Positions 1 through 11,148 of a stretch of DNA of 64,000 nt are shown piece by piece. Each line of letters begins with the position of its first letter. Within the stretch, counting starts at the first letter, position 1. A model generated the notes under the pieces. It was not told where the DNA came from. It worked only from the letters and a program-made list of their open reading frames with translations, and did not search any database. The position numbers and the translations under genes are program-made. Source of the DNA: Histoplasma ohiense (taxonomy: Eukaryota; Ascomycota; Eurotiomycetes; Onygenales; Ajellomycetaceae); assembly GCA_017607445.1 (NCBI GenBank), contig JAEVHH010000001.1:4588001-4652000 (forward strand), written 5' to 3'.

Positions 1-1636
1 CTTGCCAATATGGATGAAAATTCATCCCTTGGACTCACCAAACAGCAGCTTATTGAACTCGCCCAACCCTATTGCGATTCTTCATATACAGTGCCTCTTG
101 ACCCGTCTAAGTTTTATACAGCGTGGAATTCCATGAAAACTTTGGTACAGAAAGATCTTGTGTACGAGCATGGTCGGCCGTCGTCACGAAGGTATCTGCT
201 CACCGATGAAGGATGGGAAATTGCGAGGAGGATTAAAAAGACTCTGCCAAGCGAGTGTTCTAATGAACTTGAAAACCGGTATAGCCAAGTATGTAGTGTT
301 TACTTCCAACGGCACCTTTTTTTGTCATCATCTGACCATTTTATAGTCGTCACGATCTGATCGACTTGGACGAGCCCATGATACTGAATTGCAGCGGAAT
401 ACGGATCCGTCAGCCTTTCTACCAAGTGGGGGCTTAGGCTCAATTCCTCTCGTTCACCACCAGCACCCTAAGCAGCAAGTAATTGATCTAGAAGATTCGG
501 ACTCGGGAGAGAATTCGAATTCAGCCATTCCACGAATGCAAGAGGCTATCTCTACAAACATTGGACGACAAACGTCATCCAATAGAGAGATATCGGACCA
601 AAACGCCGATATATCATCATCTACGTCTGCCTTCAGGCCAATAACACTCCAGCCGGACAGCTTCACCGTCGAGCTTGTCCTCGATGTTCGCGAAATACGC
701 TCTGTGAAGGACAGAGATTACATCGCTAACGAACTCATGAAGAAGGGAATAACGCCAGTCGTACGTTCTCTTGAAGTCGGAGATGTGCTCTGGATCGCCA
801 AATGCAGAGACCCGACGTTCCTTGCCCGACACGGCGAGGAAGGAGACGAAGTCATGCTTGATTGGATTGTGGAGCGAAAACGTCTGGACGATCTAATCGG
901 CAGTATCAAAGACGGGCGCTTCCGTGAGCAGAAATTCCGACTACGGCGTTCAGGGGTGCAGAATGTCATTTATCTAGTCGAAGACTTCGCTGATGCGGGT
1001 TCTACCGCGTCGAAATATTACGAACATGTCTCATCGGCTATTGCATCCACGCAAGTTGTGAATGGTTACTTCGTCAAGCAGACGCGTAATCTAGATGATA
1101 CCATCAGGTATCTAGCTCGAATGACGGAACTGTTGCGAAGAATGTACACCACCACCACCACCGCCAGTGGCTCTACTAGGACCACCACGCCGTGTCCCCT
1201 TTCAATCATTCCGTCCAAACACCTCACCTCCTCCCAAGCCTATCTAGATCTCCTCAAACGACTTCGCTCTCAGCCATCGCAACCCACAACCAGAAAACCA
1301 ACATATACAGTCACATTCCCCAACTTCTCTTCCCTCGCCTCCAAGTCCGAAATGCTCACTCTTCGCGACCTTTTCTTGAAAATGCTCATGTGCACGCGTG
1401 GCGTGACGGCTGATAAAGCGCTGGAGATCCAGCGGCACTGGCGGACGCCGCGGGAGTTTGTCGAAGCGTTTGAGGCAGCCTATCGAAGTCGGCCTGAGGG
1501 AGATGTGGCTGCGATGGAAAACATGGTGTTTGAAAAATTGGGGGGGTTAGTGGGGAGGAAGAAGGTTGGGAAGCAGGTTAGTAAGAAGATTGCAGAGGTT
1601 TGGGGGGTCAATAGTAATGGGAATTGGTACCGGTAA
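1..1636 (+). CDS. mus81: Crossover-junction endonuclease MUS81, 3' part
   Basis: Catalytic subunit of the Mus81-Eme1 (Mms4) structure-selective nuclease, which cuts stalled forks and recombination intermediates in the nucleus. The gene is cut by the left window edge, so the start codon is missing. The visible exon runs to 288 and joins an exon at 347-1636 across a 58-bp intron (gtatgt donor, tatag acceptor); the phase is kept. The first visible part (GLTKQQLIELAQPYCDSS, then a winged-helix-like region ending EEGW-like DEGWEIARRIK) matches the MUS81 mid-region. The XPF/ERCC4 nuclease domain follows: VELVLDVREI, EVGDVLWI and the catalytic ERKRLDDL motif (ERKxxxD type), then FREQKFRL. The C-terminal part carries the helix-hairpin-helix region. 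The next gene lies on the opposite strand and converges on it. Confidence 0.95.
289..346 (+). other. Intron in MUS81
   Basis: The 58-bp intron starts gtatgt and ends tatag. Removing it joins the reading frame ending NRYSQ-like sequence to the frame that continues SSRSDRLGRAHD. Both exons are otherwise in different frames. Confidence 0.85.
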
Positions 1637-2498
1637 TGACGGCCGGTTTTGGAATTGATGCTAGGATTCTTGTTTTGGGTGTTATTCTTGGTTTTTCCGC
1701 TGCTATGGCCGTTTATTTTTATTTTTTATTTTTTCCATTGATTGCGGCGGTATTTCGGTGTTTGTCATTTTGCATCATACGGGATATATGCATCATGGCC
1801 GGGGCCACTTACAATTTTGCAGCGGTCATCTCTCATCTTCCGCCGTTTATGATTTTAATTTCTCATTTTCTGTTCTCGTCCGTTCCGCTTTATCCTCTTC
1901 TTTTCCTACTCCACAGCGCTGCTCTGATTGTTCTGCCCTCTGGTTTATCCTTGCTATGTATATATATATATATATAATTTTATATTCTTTATTTTCACTG
2001 TTGACACAGCTCCGGCCCTTGACTACATGGAGGTAAGTGAACTGTCATGAAGAAACTCTGCATTTCAATTGAAGAACTAGTAAGTTTCTTTTTTTTTTAT
2101 CTTCTTGATATAGTTTTGTTACTGTACAATAACTACATATTAGAGGTCAGATGAATGCTGAAGAGTTTTTTTATATATGTTTAAACTTTCATTTAATAAT
2201 TAGATTTTCATGATGTTAGATAGATGGTTATCACACAGTTTCACTGCAATAACCCGAAATATTAGATAATAATATGTGAAGAAAATAGTGCCAGTGAAAT
2301 AATATATGTACAGTATAACTTAGTTAAAACATAATAAGAAAGATGATGATGATTTGCTAAACAAAATGCGATCAAAGGGAAGGAGAAGAAAAAAAAAATT
2401 AAAAATATCAAAACAGAATAAACAGAATATTCATTATTTCATCTCCATGCGGAAAAAGAGAGAGAAAGAACGAAAGAAAAAAAACTCGAGCGTCATTT
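1637..2498. other. Convergent intergenic region with AT-rich patch
   Basis: This stretch separates the stop codons of MUS81 (+) and the copper ATPase (-), so it should hold both 3' UTRs and terminators. It has a TA microsatellite near 1958-1977. From 2041 to 2340 it is strongly AT-rich with a single CpG. No protein family is recognisable in its short open frames. Confidence 0.7.
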
Positions 2499-5400
2499 TC
2501 ACGCCTTCGTCCAAAATCGCACCTTCCGCACAATCCACGGCCAAGCCCTCCTCCACTCGAACCTCAGCGCCAAACTACTAACCACCACCGAAATACTACT
2601 CAGCGCCATCGCCAAACTCGCCCAGACAGGATCGAGTCGCCAATGCTCATTCACCACCGTGCCATCTTCCTTCACCTTCTTGCCCGTGACTATGGGGAAA
2701 AGCACGCCCGCCGCAACCGGCACCAGGATCATGTTGTAGATGGCAGCCCAGCCAAAATTCCACTTGACGCGGTTGAACACGCGCCTGCTGAGCGTGCACA
2801 GTTCGAGGATGGTGGTCAGGTCTGAGTTCAGGAGGATGAAGCCGGCAGAGTTAACGGCGACGTCGGAGCCGGAGGCCATGGCAATACTCACGTTTGCGGC
2901 GGTGAGGGCGGGGGAGTCGTTGGTGCCGTCTCCGACGAAGGCGGTGATGCGTTTCTTGTCGGGCTTTTCCTTGCTGATGCTGCTGCTGCTGCTACTGCTG
3001 GTGTGCAGCTTGTTGTCTTGGATCTGGCGGATGTACTCTGCCTTTTGAGAAGGGAGGACGTTGGCCAGGACATTTGAGGCGGGGATTCCGATTGTGGCCG
3101 CCACGGCGTGTGCTGTGGCTTGGTTGTCTCCGCTACACATGAAAACTTCGATGTTTTTGGATTGGAGGCTGGATATCACACTTGCCGCTTCGGGTCGAAT
3201 TGGGTCCGAAGTTGCGAAGACAATAGCAGGGACGAATGGGGAGGGAGCATCGTAGATTTGGCGAATAGCGAGGATGGCGGTGGACTTTGCCTCAGACTGA
3301 TACTTAGCGAGTGTGTTGGATAGGAAATAAAGATCAGTTCCATTTTCGTCGACGAGAGAGTCTAACAGCCGTTGACTTCCAATAGCTGCCTCATATTTAA
3401 CCTCTACACCGTTGACCGTTAGCGAGAACATCCCTTTCATTCCTTGTCCTGGTATCTCAGTTAGTGTTGAGGATACGACAGAGACGGAGGATTGCTCTGC
3501 ACAGAAATCAGCAATCGCGTTCGCAATCGGATGTGTGCTGCTCTGTTCCAAAATCCTCGCCAATTCCCAGGCAACCTGTTGCTGTTCCTCGTCCGCGACA
3601 AGCATTTCATGATCAGATACCCGCATCGTCCCTCCTTCAGTCAACGTCCCCGTTTTGTCAAAGACAATGGTCTCAAGCTTACTCGCTTCCTGAAAGGCTT
3701 CACCACCACCCCTAACAAGGATCCCTCGTTTGGCAGCAAGGCCGCCACCAACAAAAAGAGCAGTGGGAGCTGCCAAAGCCAAACCGCAAGGACAGGCGAC
3801 CACGAAAACGGCAATAGCGAACTTTAATGACCAAAATGCCCATCCGCCCTGAGCTGAATCGAGGTAGTCAGTAGGGAGACTGCCGGAGAGTCCCAAGCTG
3901 AGCCAGATCACGAATGTGAGGATAGCGATGAGGGTGATTACCGGCACGAAATAACTCGTCATGATGTCCGCTACCCCCTCAACAGGGGCACGCTTGGTCA
4001 GGCCCTCTCGGACAACAGCAACGATTTGATCAAGCATAGACGTGCTACCGATATCGGATACTCGGATGTATACTGGTTGTCCAACGTTCACAGACCCTGA
4101 GTATACCTTATCTCCAGCAACTTTCGTAATCGGCTTGGACTCCCCGGTCAGTGAGCTCTCGTCAAACCGGTAAGTATCGGAACTGGTCACAATACCGTCA
4201 GCGGGCGGAGATGCGCCATGCGGGATGTTCACGATATCGCCAACTTCCAGCAGATCAACGTTAACGCGTTGGAGGTTGGAACTCGGCGCATCATCAGGGT
4301 TCGTCGACGGAGAATCAAGCACCAGAAGAGCCTCGGATGGACGAAGTTTACCCAGGGATGCGAGAGCATCGCCGGCTTTCGCTTTGCTGTAAGCTTCCAA
4401 GAACCGTCCGGCAAGAATGAACAGGGTCAGGAAAACAACAGTGTCAAAGTACGGTGACATGTGGGGTTGGTGTTCCTCCATTCCAGCTGCGACAGCCAGC
4501 AGCGCAATTGATGCAAAATAGGCCACAGAAGTACCCGCAGAAATGAGCAAGTTCATACTTCCAAAGCGGTAAAATCTTCGTAGGATTGGTACCTTGCTAC
4601 GGGGTCTCCACAACGCTCTGATCTCCTTGAAAGCACGGACATGGAAAACATCGGCACCATAGCACATGACGGGTGTGGTGATGATGAACAACGCCCATTC
4701 CAGACGGGTTACCTGGCCTGCCCATATCGGTTCGTAGAAATATGTTCTTAACCTGTTAGTTGAAGGTACCAGGGACATCCAGACGACGCCTATCAGGAAG
4801 GTTGGAATTGCCGCGATGAAAACGAACAGCAAGCGTAGGAGTATGCGGCGTCTTTCGAGGAGCTGCATCGCACGAGAACGGTCCTCAATGGTTGGAGGAT
4901 GATATATACTTGCTTTAAAAGCGTCGTTGGCAGATTCGATAACAGCAATAATTTTCCGGATGGTCATGGAAGGGGGGTTTGGTTGGTAAGTGATTTTCAC
5001 GACATTCTTCTTGAACGTGAGGCTTTCAACGACTGAAACCGATTCACCGCCGTCCATTGCTTCCAAAGCACTCAAGATCTTTTCAGGGCAGTGGTGGCAA
5101 AACATCCCATCAACTTGAATTTCAACCGTCCGTCTCAAGGGGCCGTTGTCGTCCGGTCCGGTTCCATTTTGATTGAGCGGAACACACTGTGTAACCACAA
5201 ATTCATATCCAAGACCCTCAACAACTTGCTTAATCCCATCGAGTCTCTCACGACCTTCGAATTCAAACTTTGCACCGGAGCCCAGAAGGTCGACAACAAC
5301 ATTAGTAACAAAAGGGAGTTCCTGGATTCCGCGTGTGATGGTTCCTACGCAGGAGCCGCAGGTCATCCCTCCTAAGCTGGCGGTGGCAGCGTAGATGTCC

Positions 5401-6287
5401 CGGCGCGACGATGGAGAACTTTTCAAAGAGATGTCTTGAAGTTCCCCTTCGTAACCGAGGCCATCGATTACCGAGAGGACTTCATCGATGTTCTCTTTCG
5501 GGCCCCGGATGGTGAGTGACGCACTATGCGTCAAAAAAGCAACGTTGACGGATTGTACAAAACTAAGTTGCTCAACCGCGCTCGTCACAGTTCCAGCGCA
5601 CGAGGAACACGACATCCCGGATATGCTAATGGATGCATTGTATTCCTCGTCAGTCAGAGCAAGACCCTTCTCGAGATCGGGGACATCGCTTCGTTCAATC
5701 ATCCAAGACTCGTCTGCTACCTTCTCCGGCTTCTTGGAAAGGTCATTGCCCATCGGCGTTTTGTCCCCAACAGCATGAAGCTGCGGGAAGCTCGACAGGT
5801 CCTTCTTTTCATCTGCTTGGGTCCTAGCCAGCTCTTCAGCACGACAAGCGTCACAGTTGTCAATATGCGTTCTATTCCTTGCCTGGACGTTCTTGTCACC
5901 CTGGACACCTGTGCGGAACAGGTGACGTTCTATGAACGGACTCGCGGGTAGGGAAACGTCGATGTTGCTTATTTCTGCTCCCGACTCATCGCGAGAACTT
6001 GCATGGTAGACCTCGAAAGCAGCATTAATCAGAGCGTTCACGAGGTGGGTGGTTGATACTTCCGGACCATGGCGGATGTGGACCTTGTGGGCGAGTATTG
6101 TCACATCAACGCTGATGATGTGGGGGATATGGAAGAGGACTTCCTTTGCATATGCCACACATGATGCGCAGTGGATATTATTGACGAGGAGGACGGTTGT
6201 GGTGGTTTTGGGCCGTGCAGATAGCAGCGGGAGAGAGGTGCGCTTGGCCACGGCGGCCGGCTTCGGGATTGGCTGATTGTCTGCCAT
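2499..6287 (-). CDS. crpA: Copper-exporting P1B-type ATPase (CrpA/Pca1-like)
   Basis: Membrane pump that moves Cu(I) out of the cytosol, driven by ATP. A single exon of 1262 aa is read from the ATG at 6287; an in-frame ATG ten codons upstream (6317) is possible. The N-terminal third has four heavy-metal-associated modules with metal-site motifs NIHCASC, GMSCSSC, GMTCGSC and GMFCHHC, plus a CDAC pair between the first two. The core has TGES, the transmembrane CPC motif (about residue 832), DKTGTLTEGG with phosphorylated Asp at about 877, and GDGTNDSPAL. The sequence around CPC (CPCGLALAAPTALFVGGGLA, RGGGEAF) resembles the fungal copper-detoxifying CrpA/Crp1 group rather than the Golgi Ccc2 type, which usually has CPCALGL. 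A poly-Ser insert precedes the hinge motif. The subgroup call is an inference; the P1B ATPase call is firm. Confidence 0.93.
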   Translation of the reverse strand: MADNQPIPKPAAVAKRTSLPLLSARPKTTTTVLLVNNIHCASCVAYAKEVLFHIPHIISVDVTILAHKVHIRHGPEVSTTHLVNALINAAFEVYHASSRDESGAEISNIDVSLPASPFIERHLFRTGVQGDKNVQARNRTHIDNCDACRAEELARTQADEKKDLSSFPQLHAVGDKTPMGNDLSKKPEKVADESWMIERSDVPDLEKGLALTDEEYNASISISGMSCSSCAGTVTSAVEQLSFVQSVNVAFLTHSASLTIRGPKENIDEVLSVIDGLGYEGELQDISLKSSPSSRRDIYAATASLGGMTCGSCVGTITRGIQELPFVTNVVVDLLGSGAKFEFEGRERLDGIKQVVEGLGYEFVVTQCVPLNQNGTGPDDNGPLRRTVEIQVDGMFCHHCPEKILSALEAMDGGESVSVVESLTFKKNVVKITYQPNPPSMTIRKIIAVIESANDAFKASIYHPPTIEDRSRAMQLLERRRILLRLLFVFIAAIPTFLIGVVWMSLVPSTNRLRTYFYEPIWAGQVTRLEWALFIITTPVMCYGADVFHVRAFKEIRALWRPRSKVPILRRFYRFGSMNLLISAGTSVAYFASIALLAVAAGMEEHQPHMSPYFDTVVFLTLFILAGRFLEAYSKAKAGDALASLGKLRPSEALLVLDSPSTNPDDAPSSNLQRVNVDLLEVGDIVNIPHGASPPADGIVTSSDTYRFDESSLTGESKPITKVAGDKVYSGSVNVGQPVYIRVSDIGSTSMLDQIVAVVREGLTKRAPVEGVADIMTSYFVPVITLIAILTFVIWLSLGLSGSLPTDYLDSAQGGWAFWSLKFAIAVFVVACPCGLALAAPTALFVGGGLAAKRGILVRGGGEAFQEASKLETIVFDKTGTLTEGGTMRVSDHEMLVADEEQQQVAWELARILEQSSTHPIANAIADFCAEQSSVSVVSSTLTEIPGQGMKGMFSLTVNGVEVKYEAAIGSQRLLDSLVDENGTDLYFLSNTLAKYQSEAKSTAILAIRQIYDAPSPFVPAIVFATSDPIRPEAASVISSLQSKNIEVFMCSGDNQATAHAVAATIGIPASNVLANVLPSQKAEYIRQIQDNKLHTSSSSSSSISKEKPDKKRITAFVGDGTNDSPALTAANVSIAMASGSDVAVNSAGFILLNSDLTTILELCTLSRRVFNRVKWNFGWAAIYNMILVPVAAGVLFPIVTGKKVKEDGTVVNEHWRLDPVWASLAMALSSISVVVSSLALRFEWRRAWPWIVRKVRFWTKA

Positions 6288-7569
6288 CGTTATTCCGCGA
6301 GATAAAATAGCGGTCAAGTAGCATACGTAGGTGATGACCAGATGATTGCGGCGTAATAGTGTAGAGTAATTGGGGGAGGCCAGAAAATTGGGCGGAAAGC
6401 GTGGCTATTTAGATCGGTTTTGACGAATATTGCTTCAGCAGAAACCTGCAAACAAACCCACGGGTTTCTTGAAATGAGACAAAGAAGAATATGTTGTTTG
6501 GCGTACGGGGGTGACGGGTATATATTTATATATTTACGGAGTACTTGAGCTTTTGTCAAGTGGGAGAGAGCAGCCGTCATGCAGCAGGGCAGGAATCAGT
6601 CAACCATAAGAAAATGGATGACCTTCAATGAAAAATCCAGAAGGAAGTCAAAACCACATCTTATATATATGGCATTTCATAGAAACTCCACGAAGGCCAG
6701 CTGCGTGACTTGTGCGGAATTCTCGCACTCAATGGCGGACAATGGAAGGTTTGCGAGCGGCGTCTAGCCCAGCACGCACAAATCGCGCAGCCAGCCGCCT
6801 CCATCCCGCCAGCGCCAGCGCCCCGGGGAACAAACCGCCCGTGGATGTGGATCGAGGTCATCCCGAGAGGCTCGGCTTCCGTCATTTTGGAACAGGTGAA
6901 CGAGCTGATTAGTCAAGGATTGTTGTGTGTTGGCCCAGGAGAAAAAGCAACGAGAGGACTCAAGAGGAGAGAGAAAATCCGGGGTACGCAGAGGGGGACA
7001 TGTACTGTACGGAGTACCGACGGTGGCTTTCTGGTCGGTTCCCCGTCATTCTATTGTTGACGTCCAGGCACAAACCATCATTAGCCCCGAGTTTAATCGA
7101 GTTCGCCGCGCCTAGGCAATCGCCCAGGATGACAGGATGGCCAAGATGGAACCAGTGTTCTATGTCCAGTACAGTACATGTGCAAAGTCGGCGGGGGTGT
7201 GGTGGGGCGACTGTGCGACCCTTTTGCCATGCGGCGGTAACTTACCTCTATACATTCATATATTCAGCAAGCATGAGTGTAAATTGACTTGGTTGTTTCG
7301 AGCTTCAGCTGTTGGAAATCAGAGATTAAAGTCAGTGGAAAGCTGCTCACTTATGATATTTCTAACCATAGGTTGCTAGATAGGGCTTATCTAATATTGA
7401 TTATTACGTGTACTGTCTCCAAGGCTGTGTCTAAGTTCGTGGTGAAGGACGTTGTTGATCAAGTTAGTTAAAGTGGATCGACTTACCAAATACAACTGTT
7501 GGCGATAAAAGTCGCCTTGTCATGGTCTCATCTTGTTAAGCTCTCCCTATCCTCGCGATTTCGCTCGCT
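6288..7569. other. Divergent intergenic region
   Basis: Promoter space between the copper ATPase (-) and the orphan gene (+). It contains two copies of TACGGAGTAC (6535-6544 and 7008-7017). I did not identify a convincing copper-regulator site by eye. Short open frames here show no family resemblance. Confidence 0.6.
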
Positions 7570-9366
7570 ATGGGGGACGCCGTTCGCGCGAGTGTTGAGG
7601 AACGCCGGTCGGTGTACATAAGAGGCTTTCGTACTTGGCGTAACCTCTATCTGCGTGCGAAACAGGAGTCCTCCCTGCCTCAAATCTGTTTCCAAATCCA
7701 GAGTGTAATTTTACAACAGCCTCATTTCCCATCTGATCTAGATTTGAAGCACAGTTATGACTACCTCTCCGCAACTGGAACATCGATCTGGGAAGCATCG
7801 CAGGGACCCTGCAAGAAGATTCCAGCGCTGGAAAAGCAATTGGATATTCCAATCTCGATACCCAGTCCGACACGTCTCACTTTGTCTTCGAGTCCCGGTT
7901 CGAGCCATCATAATTTGTTTAGCAGAGAAGAGAATCACATTTCCGTGTTAATACTTGCCTGGAGCTACATATTTTCAGCACGTTGGGCTGATCTTATGCC
8001 TGGATCCACCATACTTGAATATACACACAGCCAAGCGCGGTGGAAAGAGGACGAGCCCGTTGATAGTGATTCTGTCTTGGTAGACATAGGAGATGTTGAT
8101 GAAAAAACGGCCAGATGGTGGGCAGCTATTCTGGCTTCAGGGGAGGGTTGGGAGGCCTACATTTTTTCTGAAGAAGTCAAATTCAGATCACCATGGTCTA
8201 TAATATTTGATTCTGCCTCGAGTTTTACCCTACCCTGTTGCAAAGCCTGTCCAATACCACCAAGTCAGGCCTTGCCATGGGCAACTGCAATTCGCTTGCT
8301 TTCAGACTACTGCACTCTACATGGTGTCGTGGACCAGAGTCATGCAGCACTGTCGGCAGTGTTATTTCTCCCTTATTTGCATGGCAAGGGAAGGGAGATT
8401 TCCCTGCCTAGGCCAAAATTTTGTCGTGGAACACAGTTAGAATCAACCATACCGCAGCCCAAGGTGCAACTTGACTTCATCTGGGCACAGATGGTGCACC
8501 ACCTGGACAGGCTTCTCACCTTGAGCTGCAATACAAAAGGAATACGGGCTATGTTGTCAAGTATCTTTTATGAATCGGGAATAGCTTGCAATTGTGTTAG
8601 TCCATGGTTGCAATCTATATTTGCCATTCTTGACTCTGTGGAAAACAGTTGCATTCTTGCCCACATTCTGATGAGTCGGACTCCGCATCTTGCCTTCCTA
8701 TGGCTTGGTGGAATCATCATGGGCATTCATAAGGAGGTCTTGAGGGATGGCCGTTTTGGGCTAATACCTGTTGAGCCTCATGGAGCGATGTGGTCCGGAA
8801 CGGTGCAATCATTCATACAAGAACCCATTCAACAACACCCTGGGAAGAATGGGTCTATTTCACGCTCAGATGAATGTCGGTTGCTTTATCTAACTCAGGA
8901 AGAACACCACCGTCGCTGGCCCATGTGCCAATGGGTACCGTTTGGTGCCACAGATCTTGGAAACACTGAAATTGATGTCCGTCTACATGCAGAGTGTCCT
9001 GGGCATTGTCTCAAATATGCTGGGTGGAGGTGGGATTGCCAGAATGCTATGGTAACGCATCAGCCATGTAACCCAACCCTCATTCCTACTCAGCCGCCTG
9101 CACAGGATGTACCATCACATATTCGTGTCAATTATGAAGCTTTTGATCTTGAGGACGAGTCTGCGTCAGAAAATGCAACGCGAAGCATATTCGGGTGGCT
9201 GCGGTTTGAGGGATATGCTTCCCAGGAAAGAGACATCTATCAACACGAGTGGGTTAAGATCGATGATTCTGATGACGAAGACTTGGCTGATTACGATTCC
9301 GGAACGAGTTACATACCCCCATCGCCAACCACCAAGGTGGGCATTTGGTTAAATCACAACATCTGA
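7570..9366 (+). CDS. Uncharacterised 598-aa fungal protein
   Basis: Intronless open frame of 598 aa from an ATG at 7570. I do not recognise a functional domain. The protein is rich in Trp, Cys and His. The motif-like stretches are RTPHLAFLWLGGIIMG and RWPMCQWVPFGATDLGN in the middle, followed by a C-terminal acidic tract (DDSDDEDLADYD) and a Pro/Ser end. No signal peptide is evident; the hydrophobic stretches are short and not clearly membrane-spanning. The long uninterrupted frame with balanced composition supports real coding. It may belong to an ascomycete-specific family of unknown function. It is divergent from the copper ATPase, with no obvious functional link. Confidence 0.75.
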   Translation: MGDAVRASVEERRSVYIRGFRTWRNLYLRAKQESSLPQICFQIQSVILQQPHFPSDLDLKHSYDYLSATGTSIWEASQGPCKKIPALEKQLDIPISIPSPTRLTLSSSPGSSHHNLFSREENHISVLILAWSYIFSARWADLMPGSTILEYTHSQARWKEDEPVDSDSVLVDIGDVDEKTARWWAAILASGEGWEAYIFSEEVKFRSPWSIIFDSASSFTLPCCKACPIPPSQALPWATAIRLLSDYCTLHGVVDQSHAALSAVLFLPYLHGKGREISLPRPKFCRGTQLESTIPQPKVQLDFIWAQMVHHLDRLLTLSCNTKGIRAMLSSIFYESGIACNCVSPWLQSIFAILDSVENSCILAHILMSRTPHLAFLWLGGIIMGIHKEVLRDGRFGLIPVEPHGAMWSGTVQSFIQEPIQQHPGKNGSISRSDECRLLYLTQEEHHRRWPMCQWVPFGATDLGNTEIDVRLHAECPGHCLKYAGWRWDCQNAMVTHQPCNPTLIPTQPPAQDVPSHIRVNYEAFDLEDESASENATRSIFGWLRFEGYASQERDIYQHEWVKIDDSDDEDLADYDSGTSYIPPSPTTKVGIWLNHNI

Positions 9367-9536
9367 GTGGTGTTTGGAATACATCTTGACTTTTGTCTCT
9401 ACAGGCAAGATCCATAAGAGCTAGTCGACAAAACCTAGTCTGTTGGTTATCCGTCATTGAGAAATAGGATTGGTGGATAGTTTCGGGGAGGGAAACGGAA
9501 AATGGTGGGCGCGGTCTGGATGTGCTGATCGCAGAA

Positions 9537-9587
9537 GGATTGAAGGGCTCGGATTGAAGGGCTCGGATTGAAGGGCTCGGATTGAAG
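9537..9587. repeat. 14-bp minisatellite, about 3.6 copies
   Basis: Perfect tandem copies of ggattgaagggctc start at 9537, 9551 and 9565, followed by a partial copy. It lies downstream of the 598-aa gene and shows no coding role. Confidence 0.9.
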
Positions 9588-10579
9588 ACTAGGGCCCCAA
9601 AATGGATCAGATCTGGTTGGGTAATAAGTTAGCAATCAGGCAAATTGAGCATGGGGGAAGATATAAGTGCACACCCTACCAAACCCGGAATCCTCATAGA
9701 GGCGCCGGTGCCAAAACCGCGCATTTCCGGGATCAAAGTGTCCAAGCATGGGTAGCCATTCGACAGTTCATATTTTCAGTGGAAGGAGCCTCTGCTGCAG
9801 AGCAGGGGTAGCGCAATCGTTGTGTTTAGACAAAAATCGCGTTGGCTAGAGGGACCAAGAAATTTCATTCAATTTCACTTTGCTCTCCCCCCAAGGCCAT
9901 GTCACTTCAATAAATCTGTGAGGTGCTGTTTTACGGCGAGGGGTAATGTGTGGCTTATATGTCAAGTAATATAATTTACTCATTTCAGAAGTGAAGTGAG
10001 CCATCTCAAGAGAGCAATTTTAACATTGGTAAAGGGACAATTATGATGCATGTCAAACTAGACTAGCTGCTTGCAATGGCAACACTCTCAGTAGTTTTAG
10101 TTCCCAGCAAAGTCATTCTCCTCCCCGCTGTGAATGACACTCACGATATCTTTATCCGGCGGTGGAAAATGGTTGAAAAACATCATCTTTGTTAAATTTA
10201 ATTGTGAAGTACCGATTGTCTTCGTGGATGAGAAGGTAAACACCTTTACAGCGACCTAGAGCTAGAAAATGCTTGGCCGGGAGAATGCTAGACTGGAAGA
10301 ATGCTAGACTTACATCAAGGGACGATACGAGCAGCGGATACGTATGCACACGGATATTCCTTTGTAGATACTGGTTGGACGGAAATCAAGCAGTACTTGG
10401 ATCCATCTGTCTCTGATGGATCGCTTCCTGTTCACTGCGGCAGCGGGCGGCGTCCACCTTTATCATCTGATTAATTATATTGTAACTACAAACATGGACA
10501 GAGCTTGGGCTTCGCACATAATTCAATATTTCTATCAATCGCTCGTGCCCCCGCCGCCTGCACTTACCTTCGCCACGAG

Positions 10580-11016
10580 GATATCTAAACTGACTTAACC
10601 AATTTATCCTCCACTAGTCCTAATTGGGCCATGCCATCCTCAGTCTGTGTATGATTTTAGAGTAATTTGACAGTAGTGTGAGGTGAAATTGCATCTGAGA
10701 AGAAGGAAAAGTGAATATAATCATTATATTGAGAACAGTTTCAGGCTTTCAGCTGCAGCACAGCTGAGTCAGATGACACTAGCAGTGAGACTCAAGAGAA
10801 AAGAGAAGATGAACACAGCACATATGAGACAAAGAAAATTATAAGAAAAAAAAGAGAAAATAGAGATGATGAAGAGGAGAATGTTCAAGTGATGAGAGGA
10901 GGGGATTTATATAGTTCAGAAAACAGTGATGTTGCACTAAACTGTGTAAGGCAATTCCTCATGATATGATATATCCAGATTATATTATTATATACAGTCT
11001 GTATATATGTATACAC
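10580..11016. other. CpG-free AT-rich patch (possible RIP-mutated relic)
   Basis: I see no CG dinucleotide in this roughly 435-bp stretch, although flanking DNA has many. TpA and CpA/TpG words are common. This is the composition expected of a repeat mutated by RIP, the C-to-T process of ascomycete genomes. No reverse transcriptase or transposase motif survives, so the parent element is unknown. Confidence 0.4.
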
Positions 11017-11148
11017 ATCGTCGTGGAACAAAAGCTCGTCCAGGCGTGGCCACTCATACTGAGGCATTGAACAGACTCCAGAGTTATCACTATCATTGTC
11101 TTCCCCCACTTGTTTTCAAAAATACCGATCGGGTGTCTGCTCCTCACG

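Noticed and set aside
1624..1977. 117-codon hydrophobic plus-strand frame after MUS81
   Set aside because: It overlaps the MUS81 stop and runs through T-rich 3' flank and a TA microsatellite, so a hydrophobic translation is expected by chance.
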